A program made the position numbers and the translations under genes. Below, piece after piece: positions 36,604 to 46,681 of a DNA stretch of 64,000 bases (position 1 is the stretch's first letter; each line of letters begins with the position of its first letter). Below the pieces are notes generated by a model, which saw nothing but the letters and a program-made list of their open reading frames with translations, had not been told where the DNA came from and searched no databases. Source of the DNA: Nitrospirales bacterium (GTDB lineage: Bacteria > Nitrospirota > Nitrospiria > Nitrospirales > UBA8639); the NCBI GenBank assembly GCA_021604005.1, contig BQIV01000002.1:1-64000 (forward strand), in the 5' to 3' direction.

Positions 36604-37635
36604 CTAGCAGACCTGACAACTTGACAAAAAGTAACGATTCGTCCGATTCCAAAGCATATAAAAATTCATCGACACCTCCGCGCCGCCTACCTGAGGATAT
36701 TGCTCCCGTATTTTGGACACAGCCTTCTTGACACCCTCAACCGTATAATCATCAACAAGTATGATTCCATTTTCTTGAAGTTTCGGTACAATAAGCCTGA
36801 GGCTCGCCAGAGTTCCTTCGTATTGATCAGTGTCCAATAATGCAAATGAGACATGTTCTTCTCTCAACAACACATCTGGTAATGTATCCTGTACAAGCCC
36901 CTTGATTAATGTAGTCTTTTGAGCCAAGCCTTGCTCCTGAACATAGCTCGAGACGCCCTCAAGCGACGTATCTGCAAACACTCCAGATTGATAGATGGTC
37001 GTTCCATCAGCATTCGTAGGATGAGGCATACCTGCAAAGGTATCAAATGTATAAATCTTTCGATCATCACCCCATTCATCCAGCAACTTCCCCATAAACA
37101 CGGTGCCTCCTCCTCGAAATGACCCACACTCAAGAATGCATCCATCGTACGTTGCAAGAAGGGCATGGGCAATAAGGCCAAGTTTTCGAAAATTCAAACA
37201 CGTCTGCAATATGGAAATTTTATCCAACGCAATCTTCACTCCAACTCGGAACTTTCTCATAAGGAGAATAGGACACGTAAGGGGAGTTTCATGAGAAAAA
37301 TGTTTATCTAATTTTTCAAGTAATGCGGTTTCCTCTGAGGAGGTCTTCGCTTCAGCAATGATGAGATCATAGGCTTTGCTATCCAACTCAGCAATTTCTC
37401 GACTTGAGTAAAAGATATCCTGAGCAATTCCCCCGTAAAATTCCTTAATCGATAGTCCAAAATCTTTCATGGCTTCTGAATTCTCAAATAGTGAAAGATC
37501 GGCACTCACACCTGCCACGCGCAGATTAGACTTTTGGCAGAATGCAGATAAAGCCGTCCCATAGAGATCGTAGAGTATAAGATCCATGGACTCATTCATA
37601 TATCTGCCTAATGATGTGCCTAATAATGCTTCCAC
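36604..37635 (-). CDS. TylF/macrocin O-methyltransferase-like protein
   Basis: A 343-residue protein starting at GTG 37635. The C-terminal two thirds are a TylF-type methyltransferase: ILECGSFRGGGTVFMGKLL (about residue 166), IYTFDTFAGMPHPT, LLDTDQYEGTLASL and ILVDDYTVEGVKKAV. These carry the metal-binding acidic residues of the family. The N-terminal ~110 residues are extra and unrecognised. TylF relatives methylate deoxysugar hydroxyls. A decayed copy of its 3' end lies at 35002-35053. Confidence 0.82.
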   Translation of the reverse strand: MEALLGTSLGRYMNESMDLILYDLYGTALSAFCQKSNLRVAGVSADLSLFENSEAMKDFGLSIKEFYGGIAQDIFYSSREIAELDSKAYDLIIAEAKTSSEETALLEKLDKHFSHETPLTCPILLMRKFRVGVKIALDKISILQTCLNFRKLGLIAHALLATYDGCILECGSFRGGGTVFMGKLLDEWGDDRKIYTFDTFAGMPHPTNADGTTIYQSGVFADTSLEGVSSYVQEQGLAQKTTLIKGLVQDTLPDVLLREEHVSFALLDTDQYEGTLASLRLIVPKLQENGIILVDDYTVEGVKKAVSKIREQYPQVGGAEVSMNFYMLWNRTNRYFLSSCQVC

Positions 37636-37728
37636 GAGTTTAGGACCTTTCCTAATTTTAGTACTGTTCTATTGAACGAAATAGGCCGGTAAAATTCCTA
37701 CTACTTCATATAACATTCTAGTCAAAAT

Positions 37729-38643
37729 TCAGGAGTTCTTTAACACGATCCAATTTTGAAAGCTGAATTTTTCAGGTGGGGGGAGAAGTTCAAGTACAGT
37801 CATATATCTGTTCCAATACTTTTTAATGACCTCTTCTTTATAAAACGTTTGACTGACGACAGCATCACCATAGAAAAAGAAATCTGTATCCATTTCAGGC
37901 TGTTCCAGCATTGATGTTGGATGATTTTCTTTAACCCAGTCTAGTTCCTTATTAGTGTGATAAAAATCCCAGGCAAACTCACACTGAACAGTCTGAATAC
38001 ACAAACCACCAGGCTTCAGCACTCTGCTGAGTTCTGCTAGCCAGAAGTCCCATAAATATTTTGTATGAGTAAAGACTGAAATGCCGTAGATTACGTCAAG
38101 AGAAGAATCCTTAAACGGAAGATGGGGAAACGTACTACCTGTCATGACTTGAATGTCATTTGGGAAATATCTCCTCATCCATTCAACTAAAAATGCCTGA
38201 ATATCAGTGCCGCTCAATTTCCAGTGAAATTGTTCCTGTTCTTTGATAAAATGACGCAAAACCCGTCCGGATGAACAACCCCAGTCCAAAATACTCATAT
38301 GCTCTTTAATTCCATGGTGCCGCTCGATCAGCGTCATAATCATGTCATGATCATATTTACCCCATTCAAGGTAATGTCTATCATCATCAGGAGAATAACC
38401 AGCACGGCAAATCGGGGGTGGAAGGGGAATTGATTCTCCCTCCACTTCAACATTCGATTCAAAAATTGGAGCTGAACTTTCTTTTGCATCGTCCATAGGC
38501 CAATGATACATATAGTTTGCTCTGAGAAGGTCTTGCTTAATCTCAGACAACTGCTGCGTAAACTCTCGTTGGACTAATTCTTTCACAAATTTGGCAATAA
38601 GCCCTCCTAACCCTGCTGGTTTTTCCATTTCGTTTTCAGTCAT
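37729..38643 (-). CDS. Class I SAM-dependent methyltransferase
   Basis: A 304-residue protein. The methyltransferase core begins near residue 120: MSILDWGCSSGRVLRHF (motif I), LSGTDIQAFLVEWM, LDVIYGISVFTHT and ELSRVLKPGGLCIQTVQ. A helical N-terminus of about 40 residues precedes it. The target is unknown; the context is a surface-glycan locus. No close operon partner, with 93 bases downstream and over 300 upstream. Confidence 0.83.
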   Translation of the reverse strand: MTENEMEKPAGLGGLIAKFVKELVQREFTQQLSEIKQDLLRANYMYHWPMDDAKESSAPIFESNVEVEGESIPLPPPICRAGYSPDDDRHYLEWGKYDHDMIMTLIERHHGIKEHMSILDWGCSSGRVLRHFIKEQEQFHWKLSGTDIQAFLVEWMRRYFPNDIQVMTGSTFPHLPFKDSSLDVIYGISVFTHTKYLWDFWLAELSRVLKPGGLCIQTVQCEFAWDFYHTNKELDWVKENHPTSMLEQPEMDTDFFFYGDAVVSQTFYKEEVIKKYWNRYMTVLELLPPPEKFSFQNWIVLKNS

Positions 38644-38965
38644 GTATCTAGTCCCGATGATCTGATCTATGCCTCATTTGTCTACGGAATATTGCAAACT
38701 TAATTTCTGCGGCTTTCAAGCTTAGGCCAGGTTCATCCTTCAACCAGGCTACCCTTATTTACGCCACTATCTTAATGCTTACCCTTGGAGATCCAAAGGC
38801 AATTCATACAACACGTTAACCCGTCAGCCTAAGCTGCGAGACTACGAAGAAGTCAAATCTGGTATGACCTGAAGCAGACTTCCTAACAGGGAACATTTGA
38901 GAGTCACCGAAATATAGAATCCTTCCTCCCGACAACAATAAAACTCTTAATCGATTCTCCACTCT
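38644..38965. other. Gap between methyltransferase and radical SAM genes
   Basis: No gene is supported. A plus-strand open stretch of about 48 codons (38724-38872) with protein-like composition ends in TGA, but it has no start and no recognisable family; it may be a relic. Confidence 0.4.
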
Positions 38966-40153
38966 TCACCCAGTTTGAGCCAGGTGATCCCTAACTTTCT
39001 CTCGTAGTGTCCCGCAATCGGTCAACGGCCTTCCTGGACAAGTACGACAGGCAGTGTCTAAATCACCAGAGAGTAAGTTTTGGCGAAGACGCTTGATGGA
39101 GGAGTTATTCAGAATGTCGTTGATACTCTGCCCAGAAGACAGGGACCCAACTGGCGAATAAAAACAACACGGTGTCACACCCCCATCTGCCCTCACAATG
39201 GCATAGTTCCACGGATCTAGACAATCTCTTGTTTGTCCACTTTGTGGCTGTGCTGAATAGGTCGTGACGCCCATACCTCCCTCCTCTTTCCATGACGATC
39301 GCTCCTCAACCTTCGTCTGCCTAGTCACATCATTAGCCTTTGCTTGGTCCTGATTCACGCGAGCATTGATACTATCCAACAATCCATCGTGACAGACAAA
39401 TTTCAGACCAAACCCTTTGATCAATTTCAGAGCGCGTTCCAAGGCCCCTAAGGCCTCATAAAACTGTTCACGGGGCATTTCACAGACATGGTTGAAGCTA
39501 TCGGCATGCGGGAGATCAGAAATCTTAGCTAAATTACAGAAATTAAACTGCCTGACTCCCATACTAATTCCCGTCGCAACGTAGTTTTCCAACCCTAGGA
39601 TGTTCTGATCGGTCACGACACAACTCCACGCGAATAATGGTATCTCATGACCATTTTTGCATGCTGCCGCGCGAACGCGTGCCATGTTATACACGAGCAT
39701 ACGAAAATCCGCACCTCGTCGAAGCTTCCTGAATAACTTGAGGTCAACCGTATCGCAACTCACATCAATTTGGGACAGCCTTGCCAAGGTATCATAGTCT
39801 TCCTGATCCATTTCACGAGCAAAATTGCTGATCAAAGTGAGTGAAAAACCGGCCTCCAGCAGTTTCTGACAATAGGAACGCCAGTCTTTGAGTATCAGAG
39901 TCTCCCCAGTCCCGCTAATACAGATCTTATCAATACTTCGAGCTTTCAGGTCTTTCACAAAAGCGTCAAAATCCCCGATACAGGTGAGATCTTGCCCAAT
40001 ATAATCAGGATGACTGAGTGAGCAATACACACAGCGTAAATTACACCGAGAGGTGAATTCCAAATTGATAGACCCCGTTGTCGGCGTCTCAAGAAGATCC
40101 CAGTCACGACTCCCTATTGTCACAGGCTGCTCCACATTAATGAGCTCCTTCAT
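38966..40153 (-). CDS. Radical SAM/SPASM domain protein, copy 1
   Basis: A 395-residue enzyme starting at ATG 40153, which has GGAGGG 8 bases upstream; an ATG five codons earlier overlaps that site. The radical SAM cluster motif CNLRCVYC (Cys 37, 41, 44) is followed by the GTGET glycine motif. The C-terminal SPASM domain binds extra iron-sulfur clusters (CLDPWNYAIVRADGGVTPCC, then CRTCPGRPLTDC). Such proteins modify peptides or sugars by radical chemistry. No small peptide precursor is seen beside it, so a sugar substrate is more likely here. It is a close duplicate of 41480-42655. Confidence 0.84.
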   Translation of the reverse strand: MKELINVEQPVTIGSRDWDLLETPTTGSINLEFTSRCNLRCVYCSLSHPDYIGQDLTCIGDFDAFVKDLKARSIDKICISGTGETLILKDWRSYCQKLLEAGFSLTLISNFAREMDQEDYDTLARLSQIDVSCDTVDLKLFRKLRRGADFRMLVYNMARVRAAACKNGHEIPLFAWSCVVTDQNILGLENYVATGISMGVRQFNFCNLAKISDLPHADSFNHVCEMPREQFYEALGALERALKLIKGFGLKFVCHDGLLDSINARVNQDQAKANDVTRQTKVEERSSWKEEGGMGVTTYSAQPQSGQTRDCLDPWNYAIVRADGGVTPCCFYSPVGSLSSGQSINDILNNSSIKRLRQNLLSGDLDTACRTCPGRPLTDCGTLREKVRDHLAQTG

Positions 40154-40513
40154 GCCAGCTCCCTCCATATCAACCCAGCGTCATTGATTATCTCCCTGGT
40201 CTCACTGCATCGCATCACTCATTTCAGATGAACTCATCAATGTTTTGCAGCTTCCTTCATAAGCGGCAATCAGCAGCCAGTAAATCATTCCAACCAAACA
40301 CAGGTAAAACCCATTATGAGACGTTCTGTATCGATATCGAAATTTTCTGCTCAATACTTTAGCTTTTTCTCATTTTAATTGGAGAATAGTGGATAGCAGT
40401 CTTTGGCACTGGCCCTGCTCCAATTCCCGAACTCTCTGCAATACTGCTATTGGTGACAAAATTAGTGGAATGAGCTTCAAGATGTTGGAAAGCCACACAC
40501 CAAGTGGAAATTT
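40154..40513. other. Non-coding gap between radical SAM and FkbM genes
   Basis: Nothing recognisable in these 360 bases. Both strands were read for a short peptide substrate gene ahead of the radical SAM gene; only frames of 10 codons or fewer were found. Confidence 0.5.
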
Positions 40514-41353
40514 TCATGAAATCATTGGCAAGGCTGTTCGTTGTTTCAAAGAGACTGCCATATGAACAGCTTCCGTGATGGGGATGAGACGATCAGAGGC
40601 TAAAAGTCGAAGATGTGACACTCGTTTTATCGCAAGAACGTCGCACAGAAGATATTGCAAATTGAATACATCGTCGTCAACGAATGAAAACATTTTTTCG
40701 TTAAGTTCTCCGTTTGACGAATCTGCAATATTCTCCCAGGAAAATGGTGGATTCCCAAGAAATTGTACGAAATTTGCTATGCAAAGCCTGTAACCAAGAC
40801 TTCTGAGAGTCTCAAAATGTCGAGGAAGAGAGCCTTGGGAGCCAGGAAACGAAAACTCAAATAACACCGTCGCGTGAGACTGTTGGAGAACTTCAAGCAT
40901 TCCACCGAACACTCGATCTTCGGCTCCCTCCACATCAATTTTAATGAGGTCGGGAAGTACGTTAAGCTTTTTTGAGAAAAAATCCAACGTTAGGGTGTTG
41001 ACTTTGAATAACCGCATATCAGCCCCTAACCGGTCCGAGTTCGCTCCCTCCATGCACAGAGTCGATGCCCTCGTTGTTGATGGATCATCTTTGTTCCCTC
41101 CCGCATATAACACCTCTTCGCCAATCGTGTCGCTCACGGCGTACGAAAATGGGAAGATGTTGGCTGCGTGACTATGGACAGCAAGATCTTCGAGATCAAG
41201 GTATATTTCAGGATGAGGTTCGAAGCTATACACCCGTCCTCGTGGTCCAAGAAGGTCACTAAAAGTACGGGCATAGTCTCCAGCATGTCCCCCAACATCA
41301 AACACAACGTCACCGCAAGAGAGGATTTGCTTGAACAGTAAAGTATGGTCCAT
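40514..41353 (-). CDS. FkbM family methyltransferase, copy 2
   Basis: A 279-residue FkbM O-methyltransferase and paralogue of the gene at 35440. Motifs: VVFDVGGHAGDYARTF, VYSFEPHPEIYLDL, NIFPFSYAVSD, PDLIKIDVEGAEDRVFGGM, ATVLFEFSFPG and FLGNPPFSWENIADSSN. The two copies align end to end apart from the C-terminal tail. It stands between the two radical SAM genes, consistent with duplication of a radical SAM-methyltransferase unit. Confidence 0.86.
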   Translation of the reverse strand: MDHTLLFKQILSCGDVVFDVGGHAGDYARTFSDLLGPRGRVYSFEPHPEIYLDLEDLAVHSHAANIFPFSYAVSDTIGEEVLYAGGNKDDPSTTRASTLCMEGANSDRLGADMRLFKVNTLTLDFFSKKLNVLPDLIKIDVEGAEDRVFGGMLEVLQQSHATVLFEFSFPGSQGSLPRHFETLRSLGYRLCIANFVQFLGNPPFSWENIADSSNGELNEKMFSFVDDDVFNLQYLLCDVLAIKRVSHLRLLASDRLIPITEAVHMAVSLKQRTALPMIS

Positions 41354-41479
41354 AGAATGTTAAATATGTCCTTAACTTTATTCGCTAGAAAAATACATGG
41401 GTTACGACAGTTGAGCGCATTGGCCTACGACATCTTATGCCTGGGCTTAGAGATGAGATAAGCACGCGTCAGGCAGTTT

Positions 41480-42655
41480 TTAAGCCAGATGACGCCTGAC
41501 CTTGTCCTGCAAGGTCCCACAGTCCGTTAACGGTCTTGATACACAGAAGCGACAGCCCTCGTCTAAATCACCGGAAAGTAAGTTTTGGCGGAGACGTTTG
41601 ATGGAAAAATTATTCAGAATGTCGTTGATGCTTTGCCCGGAAGCCAGGGAGCCAACTGGCTCACGTTGACAACAGGGGCTCACGTTCCCATCAGCCCTCA
41701 CGATGGCATAGTTCCACGGATCTAGACAATCTCTTGTTTGTCCACTTTTAGGACTCACAGAATAGGCGATGCCCACTGATGTCGCTACCTTCCATTGCGC
41801 TAGCTCCTTAACCTGCGTCTGAGTAGTCACATCTTCAGACTTTGCCTGATCCATATTTACGCGTGCATTGATACTATCCAAAAAGCCACTCTCACAGCAT
41901 ATTTCCACACGAAATTTTTTAATCAATTTCAGGGCGCGCTCCAAAGCACCTAAGGCCTCATAAAACCGTTCTTGAGGCATTTCACAGACGTGGTTGAAGC
42001 TCTCGGCATGCGGCAGATCCGAAATCTTGGATAAATTATTGAATGCAAATTGCGTGACTCCCATGCTAATTCCCGTCGCAACATAGTTTTCCAGATCGAG
42101 GATATTCTGATCGTTTACAACACACGTCCACCCAAACCTTGGCATCATATTTCCATTTGCGCATGCTGCCGCGCGAACGCGTGCCATGTTATACACGAGC
42201 ATACGAAAATCCCCGCCTCGTCGAAGCTTCCTGAATACCTTGAGGTCGACCGTATCACAACTCACATTAATTTGGGTCAGCCTTGCCAAAGTATCATAGT
42301 CTTCCTGATCCATTTCACGCGCAAAATTACTGATTAAGGTGAGCGAAAAACCGGCCTCCAGCAGCTGCTGACAATAGGACCGCCAGTCTTTGAGTATCAG
42401 AGTTTCTCCAGTCCCATTAATACAAATATGGCGGACATTTCGCGCTTTCAAATCTTTCACAAAAGCGTGAAAGTCCTCGATACAGGTGAGATCTTGCCCA
42501 ACATAATCTGGATGACTCACGGAGCAATACACACAGCGTAAATTGCAGCGAGAGGTGAATTCCAAATTGATAGAATGCGTTGTATGGACTTCAAGACAAT
42601 CACGGTCACTATTCCCTATTTTCACAGGAGACTCCACATTAATAAGCTCCGTCAT
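41480..42655 (-). CDS. Radical SAM/SPASM domain protein, copy 2
   Basis: A 391-residue paralogue of the gene at 38966. The radical SAM motif CNLRCVYC, the glycine motif NGTGETLILKDW, and a SPASM domain (CLDPWNYAIVRADGNVSPCC, CRFCVSRPLTDCGTL) are all intact. ATG 42655 is chosen because GGTGGGAG lies 8 bases upstream and the first residues then align with copy 1 (MTELINVESPV against MKELINVEQPV). The copies diverge most around residues 250-310. Substrate unknown. Confidence 0.84.
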   Translation of the reverse strand: MTELINVESPVKIGNSDRDCLEVHTTHSINLEFTSRCNLRCVYCSVSHPDYVGQDLTCIEDFHAFVKDLKARNVRHICINGTGETLILKDWRSYCQQLLEAGFSLTLISNFAREMDQEDYDTLARLTQINVSCDTVDLKVFRKLRRGGDFRMLVYNMARVRAAACANGNMMPRFGWTCVVNDQNILDLENYVATGISMGVTQFAFNNLSKISDLPHAESFNHVCEMPQERFYEALGALERALKLIKKFRVEICCESGFLDSINARVNMDQAKSEDVTTQTQVKELAQWKVATSVGIAYSVSPKSGQTRDCLDPWNYAIVRADGNVSPCCQREPVGSLASGQSINDILNNFSIKRLRQNLLSGDLDEGCRFCVSRPLTDCGTLQDKVRRHLA

Positions 42656-42941
42656 ATCATATCTCCCACCAGACCAACTCATCGCCCTTGATCATTTCAA
42701 CAGACACAATCGTTCTAATTCCATTCCGTATTAAAACGAACGAACAGATAAAACCGTATACATGAACCTCAAAATTTCAATGTGAAAAATATAATTTCTT
42801 CAACATATTTTCTTATGAGCATTTCTTGAGTTTCTTCATCATGTACCTAGGTGTCATACGAACCATTATGCTGGCCGATCAACACACGTACGAAGAACTC
42901 CCCCAGAAAGAGGGTCAAGTAAAAACCTTCACCCCACCTTT

Positions 42942-43718
42942 TCACTTTACTCCTTGGGACTCCCATTGCCTTCTATAGTATCCTTGTTGAGGATTCATTC
43001 CCCAAACAGAATCTTGAGTTTTAATCGCTGAAAAAAATGTGCTAAAGACATCACACCCCCTAAATCTTTCTTTATTAAATCCTCCCACTGAAAATTGATC
43101 CAATATTCCAGGCCTGTAGTTGACTAAAATAGGCTCTTCAAAGTGATTGACAGGAGTTGTATGACCAACAAGCAATGCCGTACATATTTCATATCTGTTA
43201 CTCTCATAGTAGTCTGAATAGAGAGTTGGCGAAAACATGTAAAAACCATGATCGACATAGTTATGGGTTGGGGAAAAATGAATAATCTTGCCATTTTCTT
43301 TCAACATATAATGAATATTTCTGAGCACATTAGGTATATGAAAAATATGCTCAGATGTACCTCCATCAAAAATGACATCATACTGATTATGCAAACTTTC
43401 TGGGACTGGTGTATTTAAATCCCAGATGTACGTACTGTCCTGAGAAGAATGAATATCAAGACTATGAACCGTATCGAACCCAAGAGATTGAAAAAAGCAA
43501 TGATCATCAATGGTGTCTAATGCAGGACAATAAGGATTCTCTCGTGTAGTAATCTTTTCTAGATTCTTTAGAGAAATATTGAGTGCTCGTGCTTGCTTAG
43601 TAAAGTCCGCATATGAAAAATATATATCTTGGCGCCCCAGCTGCAACACTGCCCCTTGAAACTGAGTTTTCTGCGATTCCTGTAACAGCAACCCTGATCC
43701 TGCTAAAGCTATTCCCAA
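42942..43718 (-). CDS. SAM methyltransferase-like protein of a polysaccharide locus
   Basis: A 258-residue protein starting with TTG 43718 behind an AGGGG site. The core resembles a methyltransferase: YDVIFDGGTSEHIFHIPNV, then NIHYMLKENGKIIHFSPTHN and HGFYMFSPTLYSDYYE. The usual glycine-rich SAM motif is weak, with FDTVHSLDIHSSQ in its place, so activity is uncertain. Similar proteins are found in O-antigen clusters. It lies between the radical SAM copy 2 and gmd. Confidence 0.68.
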   Translation of the reverse strand: MGIALAGSGLLLQESQKTQFQGAVLQLGRQDIYFSYADFTKQARALNISLKNLEKITTRENPYCPALDTIDDHCFFQSLGFDTVHSLDIHSSQDSTYIWDLNTPVPESLHNQYDVIFDGGTSEHIFHIPNVLRNIHYMLKENGKIIHFSPTHNYVDHGFYMFSPTLYSDYYESNRYEICTALLVGHTTPVNHFEEPILVNYRPGILDQFSVGGFNKERFRGCDVFSTFFSAIKTQDSVWGMNPQQGYYRRQWESQGVK

Positions 43719-43935
43719 TTTCGCCCCTTGATTCTTGGTGATAGAAAGTTTAGATCTTGTATATACTTATTTATGTATAATTAATGTGACATCTTCCCTC
43801 TCATCATTAGTAACTCTTGTTTAACTCTTTAAGGTGTATAAAGTCTTATTTAGGTACATACTCGAGCAAAGTCTCTCCATAATTTTGAATATACCCAGAA
43901 GTGTTGCGAGATGGAGTTAACCGCCCCTAAGACGT

Positions 43936-44958
43936 TTATGCATAGAATGCCATGCTGGAGGATTTGGCTTTCGTAAGATTCACATCACCGGTCTCTAGCA
44001 TTTCCATATCGATTTCTACCATTTCTTTCACTAAATCTTGAAATTTAATCTGAGGTATCCACCCTAGTCGTTCCTTAGCTTTCGAAGCATCACCTAATAG
44101 CGTTTCCACCTCGGCTGGTCGGTAGAATTGAGGATCACTGACTACATAGTCTTGATAATTCAGTCCAAGATGGGAGAAGGCTTCTTCGGCAAATTCTCGA
44201 ACCGAATGTTGCTCTCCTGTAGAAATGACGTAGTCATCTGGATCGTCCTGTTGCAACATCATCCACATAGCCATCACATACTCACGCGCATGTCCCCAAT
44301 CTCTGAGTGATTCAAGATTCCCAAGTTGTAACTGATCTTTAAGTCCTAGCTTGATTGCCGCTGCATGATAGGAAATCTTTCTTGTCACAAACTCAAAGCC
44401 ACGGCGTGGCGATTCATGATTGTATAAAATGCCACACGATGCTCGGACCCCATAGGCTTCACGATAGTTCTGAGTGAGATGGTACCCGGACACCTTAGAA
44501 ATACCGTAAGCCGATCGTGGATGAAAGAAGGTCAATTCATCCTGTGGCACACATGCGACCTTTCCAAACATTTCACTGGATGCGGCAAAGTAGAATCGAC
44601 AGTCAGGGGCGCAATCCCTTAGAGCAGATAACACATGATGGGTTCCATTGATATTGGCATGTAAAGTCGAAAATTCATCTTCAAAGGAATAGGTCACAAA
44701 ACTTTGTGCAGCTAAATGGTAGCATTCATCAGGCACCACCTCTTTAAAGACTCGATACAAACTTGGCAGGCTCTCCAACGAGGCCGCATGCAACTGTAAA
44801 TCATCCTTTATGTGCCGAATTCTCCATAACCGTCGATCTGGATCTTCCATGGCGACGCGTCGAACAATACCGTGCACTTCATACCCTTTTTCAAGTAAAA
44901 TCTCTGCGAGATACGACCCGTCTTGTCCAGTGATCCCTGTAATAAGTGCTTTCATCAT
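43936..44958 (-). CDS. gmd: GDP-mannose 4,6-dehydratase
   Basis: Converts GDP-D-mannose to GDP-4-keto-6-deoxy-D-mannose, precursor of GDP-fucose, -rhamnose or -perosamine. The 340-residue SDR shows ALITGITGQDGSYLAEILL, HLAAQSFVTYSFEDEFSTLH, AASSEMFGKV and the active-site Tyr/Lys in HPRSAYGISKVSGYHLT, then NHESPRRGFEFVTRKIS. All are diagnostic of GMD. No reductase (fcl or rmd) is adjacent, so the next step must be encoded elsewhere or by the DegT aminotransferase at 55150. Confidence 0.93.
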   Translation of the reverse strand: MMKALITGITGQDGSYLAEILLEKGYEVHGIVRRVAMEDPDRRLWRIRHIKDDLQLHAASLESLPSLYRVFKEVVPDECYHLAAQSFVTYSFEDEFSTLHANINGTHHVLSALRDCAPDCRFYFAASSEMFGKVACVPQDELTFFHPRSAYGISKVSGYHLTQNYREAYGVRASCGILYNHESPRRGFEFVTRKISYHAAAIKLGLKDQLQLGNLESLRDWGHAREYVMAMWMMLQQDDPDDYVISTGEQHSVREFAEEAFSHLGLNYQDYVVSDPQFYRPAEVETLLGDASKAKERLGWIPQIKFQDLVKEMVEIDMEMLETGDVNLTKAKSSSMAFYA

Positions 44959-45379
44959 TCACCTAACGGCAGCAAAAGATTTTTGTTCAGTTCTCTCACC
45001 TTTCCAACGCAACGATTTTCTGCACTTATCTTGCTCACCCTTTCTCTTGGGGATGAGAATTATCACTTGAAAAAATGAAAAGTATAGAAGATTGAAGATG
45101 AAACCCATTAAAAAATTTTTGTAAGGCGAAAATTGTTAAATAACAAGAGGATCTCTATTCAAGTTATAGACCAGAAAACACACGATAGCCCAGGAATAGC
45201 CTCGATGAGCATAAATTGAAAATTTCCTACAACTTTACGATATTATAGTGGCTTCAGATTCGTGCTTACTCGTTGTCTACAGCCGTATTTTCCCATCAGA
45301 CAGGAAAATTGTGCCTACGAAAGCCAACCATACAAGACCCAAAAAGTAGTAGCCTCCACTATTCCTTTGAAAGAAGCAG
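44959..45379. other. AT-rich gap upstream of gmd
   Basis: No gene is supported. The right part may be the left end of the IS wreck that follows, but no terminal inverted repeat could be seen. Confidence 0.4.
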
Positions 45380-45960
45380 AAAATACGACCACAACGGAAT
45401 CATTCACCGAGTTTCAAGGCCAAAGTCGCCATGGCAGTCATACGGAACGACAAGACATGACCTGAGTTAGTCGACCACTATGACGTACATGCCAATCAGA
45501 TCCAAGGCTGGAAGAAACAGAACAAGAAAAAAGCCGAGCAGGTCTTTAGCGTCTAACACACGGGAGAGGGCAAGGCGGAAGGCATCGTGCAACCCCTCCG
45601 TGAGAAGATCGGGGAATTGACGATAGAGCGGGACTTTTTAATCATGGTGCTCAGTTTACCTCTTAAGCATTTACTCAAGTCGTGCAAGAAGCAGGAGTAG
45701 TAATCAATATGGACGGGAAGAACCTTAGGGTCGACAACGTGGTGGTGGAACGATTATGGCGCCATGTGAAATAGGAGTGGGTGCACCTCAACGCCTATGA
45801 CTCCTCTCTCGACGTGCAGAAACAGTTGGAGGAATACTTTCGTATTCTACAACACCGAACACCGTTACCAGGCACTCGACCGACAGACTTCTAACGCCGT
45901 ATGTTGTGCGACAGCTGCCCACGCGCAGGATCACTCCTATATGCACCATTATGGCTTTTA
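45380..45960 (+). mobile_element. Decayed, internally deleted IS3-family element
   Basis: Reading through frameshifts and stops recovers both IS3 proteins. OrfA pieces: AKVAMAVIRNDKT, PELVDHYDVHANQIQGWKKQ and REKIGELTIERDFL. OrfB C-terminus: QFTS, FTQVVQEAGVV, MDGKNLRVDNVVVERLWRHV, EWVHLNAYDSSLDVQKQLEE and FYNTEHRYQALDRQT. At least two stops and two indels are present, and most of OrfB including the first catalytic acids is missing. It can no longer move by itself. Confidence 0.82.
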
Positions 45961-45971
45961 GATAAGTAAAT

Positions 45972-46667
45972 CTAGTGAGGTACTGTTGAAAATTTTTCAC
46001 CTGGAAACGGTATATCTAAAGCTATTGCATCTGCATCGTCCAGTATGGGTGAAAAAAAATCTTGGCCATAGATGACATCTTTTATTTTTAATATTCCGTT
46101 TTCAAAGTATATTCTATCATGTGATAAATAATTGACTGATTGAAGTAATAATTTACATTGTGCAACAAACATTTTGTGCATTGTTTGATTTTTATTTCCC
46201 TTGTCACAGCATCCAATCGCTTGCGCAATTATGGGGCCTCCGTCGATAGTATGATCGATGATATGCGCTGTAACACCTATATATCGAACATCTGAATTAA
46301 TTGCCTTCTTCAAAGAACCCATACCAGGAAATGCTGGCAGTAAAGATGGGTGCAAATTTAAAATTTTATTTTCATACTCGTTCAAAATTTCTTCTGTAAA
46401 GAGTCTGGAGAAAACACTAATTATGAAATCAATCTGATTTTCTTTGCATACGGAACATAATTTTCTTGAAAATTCATTATTATTAGCCTCGATGATAGTC
46501 ATGCACTTTTTTCCGTATTTCTTTGCAACATCAATTGCACCACATTCTCTATCCGTAATAAGCAAATCAATTTTTTGATTGCACGTTTCAAACCTCAAGG
46601 CATGCTCCAACAAAGACCCCTTTGAATTTGTAACAATTGCAATTTTTTTTCTACCTGTAGATCCCAT
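45972..46667 (-). CDS. Formyltransferase family protein (sugar N-formyltransferase candidate)
   Basis: A 231-residue PurN/Fmt-fold enzyme using N10-formyltetrahydrofolate. The catalytic segment is intact: ILNLHPSLLPAFPGMGSL (Asn-x-His) and HIIDHTIDGGPIIAQAIG (Asp). In surface-glycan loci such proteins formylate amino sugars on nucleotide carriers (WbkC, VioF, FdtF types). A GAAGG site precedes the ATG. Its bases are markedly richer in A/T than the genes of the lipid A block, and an IS3 wreck lies against its 3' end, so recent acquisition is likely. Confidence 0.8.
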   Translation of the reverse strand: MGSTGRKKIAIVTNSKGSLLEHALRFETCNQKIDLLITDRECGAIDVAKKYGKKCMTIIEANNNEFSRKLCSVCKENQIDFIISVFSRLFTEEILNEYENKILNLHPSLLPAFPGMGSLKKAINSDVRYIGVTAHIIDHTIDGGPIIAQAIGCCDKGNKNQTMHKMFVAQCKLLLQSVNYLSHDRIYFENGILKIKDVIYGQDFFSPILDDADAIALDIPFPGEKFSTVPH

Positions 46668-46681
46668 TACTGTAACCTTCT

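Noticed and set aside
38724-38872. 48-codon open stretch as a gene
   Set aside because: No start codon or ribosome site and no family recognised; noted only within the gap entry.
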